From Aurifilum marmelostoma (lineage: Eukaryota; Ascomycota; Sordariomycetes; Diaporthales; Cryphonectriaceae): DNA of 64,000 nt. Of the stretch, positions 8,501 through 21,198 are shown piece after piece; position 1 is the stretch's first letter, and each line of letters opens with the position of its first letter. Where the stretch lies: contig JAMXSV010000024.1 of NCBI GenBank assembly GCA_027559495.1, positions 2,166,715 through 2,230,714 of the forward strand. The letters run 5' to 3'. A program made the position numbers and the translations under genes. The notes under the pieces are model-generated. The model searched no databases. It was given only the letters and a program-made list of their open reading frames with translations, and was not told the DNA's origin.

Positions 8501-11500
8501 TCATGCTGCCTTCTCCTCGGCCTTCTCTTCTTCTTTCTCCTCCGCCGGGGAGCCTTCAGGAGCGTCAGCTGCCGTCGTTGTCGCCTCATCATTGACCTGC
8601 TGTTTCTCTTCTTCCACATCCAAGGCAAGGTCTTTCCTTAGATCTGGCAGGAACCGGTCTATACGTTTCCAAGATTCCGACCATAACTTCTCCTTCGAGG
8701 GATCTTTGCTTGGTGGCACTAGATATCCGTTGCTTGACATGAATAGGAGCACATTCTTCAGATTTTCCGGAACAGCTTCCTCCTGTAGTCAAACTGCGTC
8801 AGCAGATGCACACACGCGCAGATACTTAAGGGGCATTGGGAATCAAACTCACAAGACTGTCTCCTTGCCCACTATTCATGAGACGGTCCATGATGTCGAT
8901 GATCTTGAGCCAGAGATCCAACATGCCATCCCACTCAGACAGGAGCACCAGGTACTGGAGGAAGACTTTGCAGAGGAGAGAGGCCGCCTGGACTCTGGTC
9001 TCGCTCATGCCGTCCCGATCAGTGGAGAAGACCTCCGGCTTCAGCAGCTTCAGGATCAATGGGAAAAGAACTTCGCCAAAGATCGCCGTCCATTCGCGAT
9101 GATCACTTGACGTCAACTCGGGCGAGAATAGCGCACGCTGCAGAGAGTTGAACGCCAGCTGGCGTACCTCTCGGCGAGGATTTGTGCACTGCGTCGTGAG
9201 CGCCTCGAATATGGGCAACCAATACGCAGACCACGCTGATGGAATGTCAGACATTGCAAAGTTCATGAATGAATCTTCCAAGCAGCTCTGCTTACCTTCA
9301 TTTGTCTCCAAGTGAGACTGCTCGATGAGTTGTGGGATGCGCGAGGTCATGCTGTAGATGATGTTGACAGCCTTCATGCCCCGTTGGACAACGGGACTTT
9401 CACTACTTTGGGTCAGCACATGATATGATGTTTGTTTGGCCTCTGGAAAAAGGAAAACGCACTTGGGAGGTTCCGCTTTTGCGGTATTGGGGCGGTGAGC
9501 TGGTTTCCGAGGCTGTCTGCGGTCAGGCTTGGGCTCCTTGGTCACGGTCGCGCTCGCGGCAGCGGCGAACTCATTCAGTAGAGTGATGGCCGCCTCATAG
9601 TTGTCCGCCATGATGGCCGTGGAGGGCGGCATCACACCAGTCTCAAGTATATCGAAGACGACGGGCGCGACTTGCGGAACCGTTGAGAGATTCCGAAGAA
9701 TAGCCCAGAAGTCCGGCGACGTCATCATCTCGTTTCGCAGTGGGCCGGGCTCGTCAACACAGAGCTTGATTCCTTGGAGGATGAGCTTCGATGTCTTCCT
9801 GAGAAGCTCGGGAGGGAAGCTGGAGACGGTGTGGAGCAGAATGGGCACGCGGATGAAATCGTGGTCCTGGACGTCGAGTTGAGTCTCTGCTTCCCTTTGG
9901 TGGTACTTCGTGGAACTTACATAGCTAGCCTGAAGGAGCCTGAAGAGGTAAAATGTCGTCCTTGCTACGGTGATGGGATGGTGGTGGCTAAGATCGCGTA
10001 ATATGGCCTGGAGCGCATTGACTACTCGTTTGCCGAGCAGCTGGACGGTATGCCCGTCTCGCAGGGTTTGAACTGTGCTGAGTTCCAAGACGTAGACCAA
10101 GCCCGGGTCGTAAGCCACAGCATTATTTGGTTTCTGGGCAAGAGCAGGAGATGATGGGGGAACGTTGTCGGCCTTGACGGTGATGACGGCTGCTGATCCG
10201 CTGTCCTCTGGTATCTGATCAAGCAGAGCATCGACCAGAGCCTCGAGACTCTCATCCGGCAGGTTACTGGTCATTGTTAGAACCCTGGCAAAAAGCACAA
10301 CGGGATTATATGAACTCACGAGATGTTGACAAAGATATCATCCATCTGGCACTGATTTATGCAGTCCACTGTGCTCAGCGTGCTATCAAGCTCCTCCTGC
10401 GAGGGCTCTGGAGGATCATCAGCCGCATAGCTGCTGATGAAGTTCGAGAAAGCCGAGAACAGTCCGGTGTCGTTCTGCTTGTTGGCACGATTTATGACCT
10501 GTTGTGGGGTTCGCAGAGGTATGCTGGATAGCGGCAGTTTACTCCGATCACTTGAGAAGGTGATGAGAGAGTTCACAAACAAGTTGAGCCATATGCGAAT
10601 GATCTATAATAAACTGTATGTCAGAAACGAGCCAATGCCAAGAGTGTTGCTTCAACGAGAACTTACGTCTTTCCAACCTTTCCGAATAATATGCTCCTTA
10701 GACGTTACGACTCGGAATAAGACGAGAATTGCAAGTTGTGCTCTGAAGTTGCGTCCGAGCTTGACCGCGAGCTCGCTCACCATCACGCTCCTCTCATCAA
10801 CCTGAACCTCCGTGTTCAGGGTTGTATTGGACATCATCTCGGTGGAGAGGGTAGTCATGACGCTCAGGGTGTAGATGATTTGATCCAAGGCCTCTGTGAT
10901 GTTGTATTTAGCGGCAATACGAGCGCATTCGTCGAAGCCCGAGACAATTCGCATGAAGACTGTATCATCCGTTGCAGACATGAAAACATAGGACAAGGTC
11001 GAGACTATTGGCCTCCACGTTGCAGCAAACATGTCTGCATCGTATATGTTCGTATCGCATGTTATGAGAGGACCTGCAGCCTCTGTCTTGGACAGCAACT
11101 CCTTCCATGCGTAGTCCAGAGCGTGCTTGTTATCGTGCTCCTCTGGCAGGATGATCTCGTTAGTCTTGATGGCATCAAAGACGGCCTGGAGATATTCGGG
11201 GGCGAAGTCTTTCCCGTCATTCACCCCACGCAGGTTCCTCGCGAAGTCCTCTACTTTCATGCGAGCCTGGGATTTGAGATTGGGGTTGTGTTGGTCAGTG
11301 TTGAGCATGATTGTTGCATATGTGAGGACGTAGGCGGCATCGGGGTTTGCGATTTCGCCAGGTATGTCGCTATCCAAGAATTTCTTGGAGAACGAAGTCA
11401 CAATTCTCTCAATGAGCGCAGACTCGCCCGGAAGACGGAATGTCTCGAGAAGAGATCTTAATGCTTCATCGACACGCTTGCCAGTGAAGTCGAAAGAGTC

Positions 11501-13726
11501 CAGAAAAGCGTCCAAAATTGCCTCGTTGCCTCTCTTAGAGATGAATTCTCCCAGAACGTTCTTCGAGGCCAGAGAGGTGCCTTTGAGAAACGCAGCAACG
11601 CATTCGGGTTCTGTCGCGGACTCAATAATGCCCTTATCTTGCAAGAATGCGAGACCACCTCGTGGGCTTTCATTGAACTTGCTCATGCCTTTGATGATCA
11701 ACTTTTTCTTCCGACGTTGTTCCCTGAGAACTGCTGGGTCGGGATAGTCCCCAGCCTGCGGCGACTGGTCTAATCTCTCCGCGATGGACTGTATATACCT
11801 CAGCAGCGCATCGAGGCACAAGGGGGGCACACTCGTAGTGCTCCAAGTAGCCGAGTCCGGCAGGGCATTTCTCGAGAGCATGCCAACCATGTCTTCGCAC
11901 AGATCAGCGAGGTTTGGGTCGCAGTCATAGTTGACAAACAGCTCAACTAAAAACGTAGGCATCCTAGCCAAGACACAGATGTTCTCAACCATTGCTTGTC
12001 TTGCATCAGGCTTTCTCGCACCGCCCTCCAGTCCCAACTTCTGCCGTTCTCTGACCGGCACCGGAGTTTCACGGCCACCGCCCATCTGCGAGGGAGGCGG
12101 CTTGACAAGTTTCGGTGTTTGAGGAATGTCGGCATAAAGAGAAGGATCAATCCCAGGTTCGCGGGGGAATCTCCAAGGACACATGAAGGCACGCGACCAA
12201 GTAGGACAAGAACTTCTCTTGCTGCAGTTTCAAGACGCCCCTGCATGTTGACAAGAGAGTTCCTGCCACCAGCAAGGACTCTTGCAGAATGGCTGTATGA
12301 TCAGATCGTATCAGCTGGAAGAGGTAGAAGCATAAACGATCTTCGGCGATGGTTGCCAGAGCCGGATGTCTCGCGATCGATGGCCCCGCAACTTCGAGCG
12401 CGACATGTATTATCCGCAGCGCCATGACTCTCATAGTATCTGGGTGTTTGCGATCATGTGGGTCGAGGAAGTTAACCAGCACTCTGAACAGTTCTCGGAC
12501 AGAGGGCAGCGAATATGGCCTGAGATCGAGAGACTCAGCTGTTGCGGTCGTCTCAGACGTAATGGTTGCCTGATCTGCCTCTGCTGTCCCAGACGAGTCC
12601 GTGCTTGCCGACTCAGAGTTCCGTGGTGGAGCGTCAGAGGGTGTTTCCACCGCCGCCGACGCGGGAATCTCGGTGCCATTCGCTGATGGGTCCATGTTGA
12701 CGGTGTCCATATCCCCATTAGTCTTCTTGTCAAGCGCATCGCTTTCTTCTCCGGCTTCTTCTTCGAGATGCTTCAGGTCTTCGAAAATTATCTGACACAT
12801 CCGGACCATCGAGGCCTCTGCCGTCTGTCTGAGGACTTCAGAGAACCTGGGCCGCGAACATATCGTCAGACCACGCCCCATCATGTCGCAGACGCTCTCG
12901 TCGCTTAGTATATCCCCACCCGGTCCCGAAAGCATGTCCTCCATTAGATGTAGGATCATCAAGAGGACTACCTCCTCCTGTGCGGAATCGCTTATATCGA
13001 ACTGGCAATGTGTGATGGCGGCGGACAGCGACTGCATCGCGACGGCAAAACGAGGCGACTCGGGAGAAATGAAACCGTAGGCGAGGAATTTTCGTATGGC
13101 TCTCAGGGCCAGAACCGTGACCGGAGCCGCGGTGCCCTTTGCCTGTACAATCTGGAGGAAGGGGTAGAGCATCGTCAAAGCATCGAATTTGTGTATATCT
13201 GTGACGTCGTCAGCTTTGGCCACTGGCGGCGCATGCATACACACACCCCTTTTTCTCGAGGGCCGTAGAGCGCACCTTTAACACCCGTCAACTCATGCCT
13301 CAGCCTTCCAAAGCCCGAGATCAACGGGTTATCCTGCATGCTCTTTCCCTTTTTCCCCCTCAGGCCCCAGCGCACCAGATCAGCTGTGCCGTCGCCTGTG
13401 ATATTGGCCGCCGCGCTCCTGCTCCTTCCCTTGCCGAGAGACACGGAATTGGAGGGTCCTAGCTGCACTGGACTGGGGCCACCGCCGAGGATGGCTGCTA
13501 CGGACGAGTGTGGGGACCGCGCATGTTTCTGACAGGCTGAGGTGATCGCTATGCACTCTGCTATCACGAGAGAGACCGGGTCTACCGCTACAGCAACTGG
13601 GCGGCTCCGGTACTGCATCCGAGGCGAGTGGTGTTGCGCTCGACGAGATAGCGGTGTCGTGGGCCGCGAGGGCAGAGGAGAGACTGGTGGCTCCATGATC
13701 TGGGGCACAAGCACATCTTGGCTCAT
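8501..13726 (-). CDS. GEA1/GEA2: GEA/GBF1-type Sec7 ARF guanine-nucleotide exchange factor, frame broken once
   Basis: A large Sec7-domain GEF that activates ARF GTPases at the Golgi. Exons: 13726-13276, 13198-10667, 10603-10320, 10266-9921, 9866-9463, 9405-9296, 9235-8853 and 8782-8501; corrected length about 1,596 aa, normal for the family. The N-terminal dimerisation/HUS-type region precedes the Sec7 domain (roughly residues 640-840), which carries the FRLPGE loop with its catalytic Glu and YATIMLNTDQHN. Helical HDS-type regions follow, then an acidic Glu/Ala-rich tail. Exon 2 contains a five-G run (five C in the coding strand) at 12163-12167. As written, the frame ends at 12147; with one base removed, LEIP continues directly into REPGIDPSLYADIP and every exon phase agrees. 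The start MSQDVLVPQIMEPP is the first ATG in frame and is fairly uncertain. The acceptor of intron 5 could be 3 nt further on. Confidence 0.9.
12163..12167 (-). other. Apparent +1 frameshift in GEA exon 2 (C5 run)
   Basis: The coding strand reads ATT CCC CCG CGA; one C fewer gives ATT CCC CGC GAA CCT, restoring IPREPG. Upstream and downstream frames both encode conserved GEA sequence and there is no nearby intron that could correct the phase without losing conserved residues. It is either an extra base in the assembly or a true mutation. Confidence 0.85.
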
Positions 13727-14864
13727 TCTGTAACGTGGTGGAGAGGGTTCGCGGTTGAGACTGGCTCTCGCCAGGACGACTCGGTGAATCCCAGAGCTTG
13801 TCTCGGTGCGCTGACTGTAGGAATTCGCATGCGTAGGCTCGGTGTCCTGTTATGGTATATTGAGAAAAGACACACAAACAAAAATTCAAGTCGTAGATTA
13901 CCAGATCTCCATAAGTGCAAAACTTCAAAGAGAAAAAATCGAGGGTGGGAGAACAGAGATGCCTTCGTGGTCAGCTGTGTGTCCCCGAGTTTAGTACTTA
14001 GTCCTGGGTTTATCGCTGGGGTTACTTATCGAACCGAACACCTGGAGCTTTAGTTTCCACTCATAAAAGTGACGCCCCGTCGGCAGGCAACAACCCCGGC
14101 GTCCGGCCGGCAGCCTGTTTTGGTCAGGTTTATGACCAAATTGAGTATTTATGGCCTGGCAACAATTTTCTGGGCCTTCTATTTATTTATTTATATTTTC
14201 TACACACACACACCGGGAGAAAAAAAAAGCAGGAAACAAACAGAAGAAAGAAAGAAAAAGAAGACGAAAAATGAAAGAGAGGGAAAAGGGCAGTAGATAT
14301 AAAGGAGGGCAATGCTTTCAGCAGCAATCTCAACCAGCTTTGTATTTATATGCATACTGTTGATGGGCATGGGCGGAGGGGACACATTGGAAGTTCGGTG
14401 TGATCCTGATGTCCCAACGTGTCAAGGAAAAATATCAGGCCCAGGGCACCTAAGGCTTCGTTACGCAATACTCAATAACGCCTTCACTGAGTTTGAGCTT
14501 CATTTGTTGGTCATGAGGGTTATCATTCTGAAGTCCCAGATCGCAGAGCGCCCCGTCCCCCAAGCTGCCATTCGTTGACCACGTTCATAATCCTGTACAG
14601 CATGTAAAGAAAATGTGTCTGTTCGTCCATTTTGTCTTCCAAGACAAATCACTCTCCCTGAACGCCATTGATGGAGTGCGTGTGCCAGAGATATAACCCT
14701 TGCCCGCCTCCTTCCGCTCCTCAACCAGAGAAAAATATGCTGTTCAAGAAGGAAAAAGAAGAAGAAAGTGCCTCGTAGGGAATGATCTAAGAGAGATGAT
14801 GAAGTCTTCGCATCCGAGCCCACAGCTGGCGAATCGGCAAACCTGGGCAACGTATCCTGAACGT
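13727..14864. other. Intergenic region between GEA start and ANP1 stop
   Basis: About 1.1 kb. The right part is the 3' flank of the mannosyltransferase gene and the left part is the promoter and leader of GEA. It includes an AT-rich tract with repeated ATTT near 14,170-14,200 and a purine-rich GAAAG tract near 14,220-14,290. No frame here looks like a gene. Confidence 0.5.
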
Positions 14865-16618
14865 CTATGGCTGTTTCTTCCTCATATCATCCTCGTCTCT
14901 TACAGGTTCTGCCTTTCCGGACTTCTCGGGCTTCTGAGCGGTGTCGGAACCAGCATTTTCACTCTTCGCCACGGTGTTGGCCATGTTCGATACGGCATCT
15001 TTGTCCTTCTCCCACTGCTGGCTCGCGTCATCAAAGCTATAACCTTCCTTGAGTTTTTTCTCCTTCTCGGCTTTCTCCCGTTCTTCTGCCTCATGGGCGA
15101 GCTTCTCTTGCTCCATCTCCTGTGGACCGCGTCAGCTGATACAATAAAACTGAACAGGGTGGTGATATTTACCTCCATGTGTTTGATGTCGTCCACGCTC
15201 GGCTCGTAAAGATGCCATATAGTATAGTGAGGCAGACCGACGACTGAAAAGTCCATTTTTCTGGCCATCTGCGCATTGTTAGTTTTGTTGATCGCGGTTG
15301 CTCAGGAGATCTGGCGGCTGACCTTTCCAAAGCCTTCGGTCTCGGCATGTTTCTCAAAGCTGAAGGCTGGGAAGTGGACACCATATCGGAACACGCGGGC
15401 CTTGGCCAGAATGCTCACACCGCCGACACCATCAATCTCCATTTCCATATCTGGATCACCATAGGGGTCCCGGAGGTAGGCCAAGTGTGGTCTCCACGTT
15501 GCGTACTCGGCGTATCCTTCGACAATAACCGCGTCCTCGTCCAGGGTGTCGGCCAATGCCAAGGCAGTCTCTGACTCTTGCCAGGAATTGAGATCATATG
15601 GCTGTTCCCCACCGAGCCAGTCCGGAAGAGGTCGCCACACATCTGCATGCTGTTGTCAGCACGACATGGTCTGTTCTGCCCCTTCGTCTGAAGTATACTT
15701 ACTTGGTACTATGACGTCCCTGTTATGACGCATCAAGTCCTCCAGAATGGTGAACGGCGCAGTCTCCACGTCGACGTCCCTCCAGTAGACCCACGAGTGG
15801 TAAGGGCGAAGCGCAGCGGTCAGGAGCCAGTTCCTGGCCTGGGCCATCAGCTTTCTCCTGCTCGCCTGCGCAGCGAAGCCGTGCCGGCTCTCGGCATCTT
15901 GCTCAACCTTCTGCCCAAAGTCCTTCTCGATGATGGATATCTCTCCGTAGTGCATGTTGTAGTCCTCTGCAGCCTGCAGAGCTTCCAGCCCGTCCGTCAA
16001 CACCTCCAGTGTTCGGTCCTTCGAGTCGGATACGAGGAATGCGAGATCTATGAGGTGGTGCGGGTAGGTAAAATTGTTGAGGTGAGAAAAGAACATTGGC
16101 AGGTGGGCTTCGGCTTCGCGGAGGGGTACGCAGAGGAGAATGCGCTCCTCGCGCTCCCAGCCCCGTGCAGTGCCCTGTACGTTAGACAGGTCATAGTATC
16201 GCACAGTCTCGAGCTGAAAGTCCTCTGTAGAGACCAGGCCGAGGGAGAACAGCGACGCGAAGGACCCTCCTCTACTCCCTGGCCACACGAATAAACCAAA
16301 GAGGAACGCGACAGCCAGTACTATGCCGATCCTCACGAACAGGCGCCGGCGCCTTCGAAATGCTGGTGTCGTACCACGGGGTTGGAATCTGTCAGGATGT
16401 TAGAGAGACAGGTCAGCAGAAAAGGGCATGTACGACAGGTCTCGGGATGATGCCACTGCAGCAGCAAGGGCGGCCGCTTGTGACCGAGCGCGGGCACCGT
16501 ACCGATGTGGTGATATGTCGAAGTTTAGGTCCTTCTTCCTAGGGTAGCCATTCGCAAACCCGCCAGCATGATGCCTTGGCACCACCTTGGAGCCGGATGT
16601 CGAGTATGTTGGCAGCAT
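14865..16618 (-). CDS. ANP1: Mannan polymerase subunit, Anp1/Van1/Mnn9 family (most like Anp1)
   Basis: A Golgi type II membrane alpha-1,6-mannosyltransferase subunit that extends N-glycan outer chains. Exons: 16618-16434, 16388-15703, 15642-15323, 15268-15173 and 15119-14865; all phases fit and the product is 513 aa. A short basic cytosolic stretch (RRRRRLFVR) precedes one membrane anchor at about residues 80-97 (IGIVLAVAFLFGLFVW). The lumenal catalytic region has ERILLCVPLREAE and the metal-binding DVD at about 266-268 in YWRDVDVE. The C-terminal PHYTIWHLYEPSVDDIKHME and the long charged coiled tail favour Anp1 over Mnn9. The first donor is GTACAT. The start MLPTYSTSG is the first in-frame ATG of exon 1; a longer N terminus is possible. 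Confidence 0.85.
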
Positions 16619-19344
16619 TGGGCCGGCTGGGTCGAGGACAGCGTGGAGGTAACGTGTGAACGATGCTGTCGAGGTCGATCGCGATCTCTCTCTCTCTCGA
16701 GGGGCGGCCCGTGGTGAAAGTCCCAAGGGCAAGGACAGTGACGGGGAAGAGGCCCTGTCCAGGCACGCAAACAGGGCGCTGGTGGCAAGCTCAGCGATGA
16801 ATGCGAGACGAGGTGATCAGGCGAAGAGGAATTGAGGCCACCTCATGGTGGCGGAGGGAGAGTAAGACGCTGCCGTGGGAAAAGAAAGCACCAGAGTTCG
16901 TATTGCCTCAGAAGGTGTGCAGGTGTCCTGCAAGGCATCGATCAGCCTCGCAGTGCTAATGCCAGCGCAGGGGTCCTCTAATAGTGCAAGGTGAGCGGCT
17001 TGATAGGTGCCAAGATGGCAAGACCCATGCGCCATGCACCCGAACAGTGACCTTCTACAGGGGGCGGGATAGGTAGCTGCAAGCGGAGCAACAGAGCTCA
17101 GTGCCGGGAATGTACATTCATTACAGGGGGTCAATGTCTCGAGCATCCATACTGTACCATTGATACCTGCTCCCTTCAACTGCGGCACGTCGATTCGTGT
17201 CTGCCATGGCACCTGAGAGGTGTGTGCCGCCCCAAACTCCACGCCTGTCTCAGAGATGGGGCAGGCAGGGTGAGCAATTTCTTAAGCTTCTCAAGGGATG
17301 CACAAATGGTGTGCACCACCTTTTTCTCTTTTCTTCATTTTGAGTTTGCCAAAAAACCATCTGGGCAAAAGAACGTTTCCTATTTGTTCCTCCCAACTCC
17401 ATCAGGCATACTGAGTTCAAACCTTGCGTGCATGTCGTTCTTGGTGTGCCCTGTGCCTGTACATGTGGCCTCTCTGAAGTCACATCTAAACCCTCGGATC
17501 ATCTCCCTAGACCCACGACTACGCTTGGTTGGGGTGAAGACCACTTCTGCACAAGGCCTTCGCCGGCGGTAGTGTACCAGACACAGCCCTCACCCTCACA
17601 GCTGAAAGTCAAGAGCGAGGACGCCTTTACAATGGAAACTCGACAAATTCTTGGTCTTTGGTAGCCCAAGCCAGTCTTCACTGTCGATCCTGCGAAAGGG
17701 GGGGGGGGTTGAAAAAAAATTTATTGTGAAAAGCTCCTACAGGGTGCCCAGACAAGATTGTCGTGGCAAGTCCCCCGGCCTGGCCAGCCATTCCTATTAT
17801 CTATCATACAGTCAAGGCCATCCGAACGCAGACAACTTGGTGCGGATGCCTTTCCGTTTACGCAATGCAAGATCAAGAAAGGGCAGGGCAAAGCAAGGGG
17901 CTCCTATAGTATAATCGATTAGCAATGGACTAGAAGGTCTATGCTCACGGCAGAACCATTGCCTCCCAAACATCTGTCAGAAAGCCGTTTAACTCAGCTG
18001 TACTGGCCGGCCCGAGAACATCCACATCCCAAAACGGGTCATGAACGTCTCAGACACAAAAGCAAAATGACATTCCCGAAGGAAAAACTCCACTACCGGT
18101 CATCACCACACGAGGTGGCTCGGGTGCGGGAGGATGGCTCGGTTCGTACATGTCGTTGAATGGATAAGCTATTATCATCATAAAAGATGATGCGGGAAGG
18201 ATGTTGCTGGAAAAAGGAAGATACCAACTGACCTTACAGGTATGTGTGGACCTGGGCCAAGAAACGCGGTAGATATCATCTCCCCTTGGAGACATTGAAG
18301 GCATCAACCGGTCTTCATGTGTCTGTCCACGGTGCAGATCTATTAGCATTGGTGCAAAACCCAAGGTGAGAGTAAACGGCAAGACAGAGGATTGAGGCTT
18401 TCATCAGAGGTTGTTTTTGGTATATGGGTATCTTCAAGTATTCTCAGAAGCAGAACTGAAATAAAAGATTTTCATCACGAAAGTCATCGATGAGGGGAGC
18501 AACAAGTTGATAAAGCTTACATAGCAAGAGTGAGGGCGCAATGATGGCCATACTGGATTTGCAGTAGTCAAATCAGACTGTCCAAGCCTGTCAGTAACCA
18601 CGACAGTTATATTGTGAGAGGAGAGGTAGCATGGACTGGCGACCTGGTGCTTCAGATGGTAGTGCATGTTTGTTCGTCTTCGCTCACAGAAGGTCGCGAT
18701 GAACAGTGGATGTGATTTCATCAATAGCGGCGTCCAGTCCAGCTTCATAGGGAGTTGTGGCCAGGGAAGGGAGATTCAGGCACATACCAGAATAACAGCA
18801 GCTGGATGTTCGAGCAGATTAGTACTTGTTGAGTCGACGTGACTTAACACAGCAACCCAGCGTGGCCCGCCTCAACCGCCCTGCGACAGCACTTGCTGAT
18901 CGAGTGTCGAGAGCTGAAACATGCAAAACTCCACCGCGCGAGTGAGGCGCTCGATTTGTCTCTCGCTCTTAAGACGGGAGGCACGAGCCCATCAGGGCTG
19001 GAGTGGTGTTGCAATTCTGACATTCAGGTGCTGACAGATCGCGTGCTGGCGAAGGAGAAAAATTGAGGCACAGTTGTGCTCGCAGAGATTTTGTAGCTTG
19101 CTGCTCTGGAGTGGGGCGCGCTAAACAGGATCCTGGCACGCTGGCTTGTTGCGTTGGGGCCCAAGCTCGCCAGACAGCCGCACCGAGCCACAGGCGGCTG
19201 CAACTACGGTAGTGGACAGGCAAAACGCCTGCAGGGTTCTTCTCATCGCCTGTAGCCATCACGCACAGCTCAACTCTTCAAGGATAAGTTTTCAGAGACC
19301 TTGTGTCAATAACCACAGGGATACGAGAGACTGCAGAAATCAAA
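16619..19344. other. Intergenic region (2.7 kb) between divergent ANP1 and MTR3
   Basis: No gene is supportable. The longest frame (about 141 codons, minus strand, 16,817-17,242) has no recognisable family and no clear start. A G11 run lies at 17,698-17,708. The stretch probably carries the 5' leaders and promoters of ANP1 (-) and MTR3 (+); a non-coding RNA cannot be excluded. Confidence 0.5.
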
Positions 19345-20284
19345 ATGACAGACAGACGGCGCTTGAATGGTCCTGTCGGCGGTACTCTGCCGCCGGTTTT
19401 TGCAAGCGAGGATGCAGAAAATCTCATCGAGGAAGTGAAGGGCAGGACAAGGTCACCAAATACTGCAAGACCGATGTGTGAGTTTTGCTTCCTGGTCCTC
19501 CCATTCCATCATGCTTGTTTCATGCCTCTGACACATATCTATAGACCTCAAGACCGGTGTCACACCCTCGGCATCTGGGTCCGCATATCTTGAGCTCCAG
19601 ACATCAGCGAAGCCAGGCGTGTCTGGCCTCAAATTGAGCTGTACGGTCCACGGACCTAGAGCACTACCGAGGTCAACGCCCTTTTCACCATACATCATCC
19701 TCACCACCCATGTCAAGTATGCACCATTCGCGACGAAACAGAGACGAGGCTACATAAGGGACTCGACAGAGCGAGACCTCAGCATCCACCTGGAGACGGC
19801 GCTGCGAGGAGCCATCATCGCCGACAGGTGGCCCAAGAGTGGTGTTGACATAATCGTTTCGGTGATTGAGGGCGACCAAGACCGGAGTCTCAGTCATGGC
19901 GAGTACGACGAGGCGTGGGATACGATGAACGTGCTGGCAGGCTGCATCACAGTGGCCTCGGCGGCGCTGGTTGACGCGGGCATCGACTGCGTTGACACGG
20001 TGGCAGGAGGTGTTGCAGCACTTGTCAGCGCTGCTAACGACGGGTCCAAACCAGAACTGGTGATTGATCCGCTCGCATCACAGCATGACAAGATATTAGC
20101 AGCTTGCTGCGTTGCGTACCTACCAGTCCGGGAGGAGATCACAAATCTCTGGTTCAAGGGCGACCTGCCAGCAGCGGACCCGGCATTATACACTGAGATG
20201 GTCGACAAGGGCGTCCTAGCGTCCCAGAGCGCAAACCGTGTGCTGGTCGAGTCGTTGAAAGAATTGGTGAGCCAGGACAGCTGA
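19345..20284 (+). CDS. MTR3: Exosome complex subunit MTR3 (RNase PH-like)
   Basis: A non-catalytic RNase PH-fold subunit of the nine-subunit exosome ring, acting in 3'-5' RNA decay and processing. Exons 19345-19477 and 19545-20284 give 290 aa. The intron (GTGAGT..CTATAG) joins RPMYLKTGVTPSASGSAYLE in phase. The start MTDRRRLNGPVGG is typical of the family. The PH fold is seen in VSGLKLSCTVHGPR, the ERDLSIHLETALRGAI helix, VDIIVSVIEGD and the VLAGCITVASAALVDAGI segment. Catalytic residues of bacterial RNase PH are not expected in this subunit. The gene is isolated, with long flanks on both sides. Confidence 0.92.
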
Positions 20285-21198
20285 AGAGCTTTTTTACTGG
20301 AATATGAGTACGGCAGTACGACCCCTCCGAGCTCAGGCACTCTATGGTGCATCAGGAGCAACGGTATGAGCAAGGTCTGGAAAGCTGATACAAAGAGCAC
20401 GGAGAGGACGCCTGGTTGTTTGGGCTACACACAGGAAATGGTTGGATATTGTAGAGGGGTCACGGCCTGGTATCTGCATGGGATGCGCGTCTGGTTGACA
20501 GGAGTTCAGGCATAGAGTACCTAGTAAAATTGCCGCTTCGAAAGCTGCAAAGTGACTACTATACAGACAAAAGAAAAAATTAAAGCAGAACAGGGGCGCA
20601 AGAAGAAGAGCAGAGCGGGAAAAAAACTATACCATTAAGGAGCGGATCACAATTCTGATAAAGAGATAATAAATAAATGAGAGCATGCCCAGCACGAGGG
20701 GGAATGGATGTCGTCGTCGAGGGATGAACATTTACGATACCAAGAAAGTAAATACCTAATGGGGCAGGGCTGTCATGTGAATGGGGTGCCCCTGGCCGAA
20801 TGTCCCTGCCGTGGCTGCGATTATCGGATCTAAGTAAGTAGCATGTACTCCAAGCAGCCCACTCCCCTCCGCCAAGATCCCCTTCCTGCTACATACCTCT
20901 TACTAAACACCAGATGCGCTGAGCATCCATTCCCAAATCCTGAACTCCCCAAAGGGTGTCGGATGTCGATTTCCAGCCCGCCCCCACTATGTATTCAGTT
21001 CCAAGCTCCTGATCCATGGGCTTCTGTTTAATTGTTCCCAGGACCGCAACAATCGTTCTCTACCGCCATTACGGTTGATCTGACATCACCGCGCAGACCG
21101 CTGCCTACCAGCAGGCCGCGCCCAGGCCGGACCAGCCGAACGATAGAATACACGCCAGAACACAGCCGCGATTGGGCCCTAGCTGCTATAGAGACACC
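20285..21198. other. Intergenic region between MTR3 and the RING gene
   Basis: About 0.9 kb between two tandem + strand genes. It is unremarkable, with an A/G-rich stretch near 20,565-20,630 and a pyrimidine-rich stretch nearer the downstream start. No gene is seen. Confidence 0.5.

Noticed and set aside
16817..17242. 141-codon minus-strand frame upstream of ANP1
   Set aside because: No recognisable domain, low-complexity content and no link by splicing to ANP1; best read as leader or intergenic DNA.
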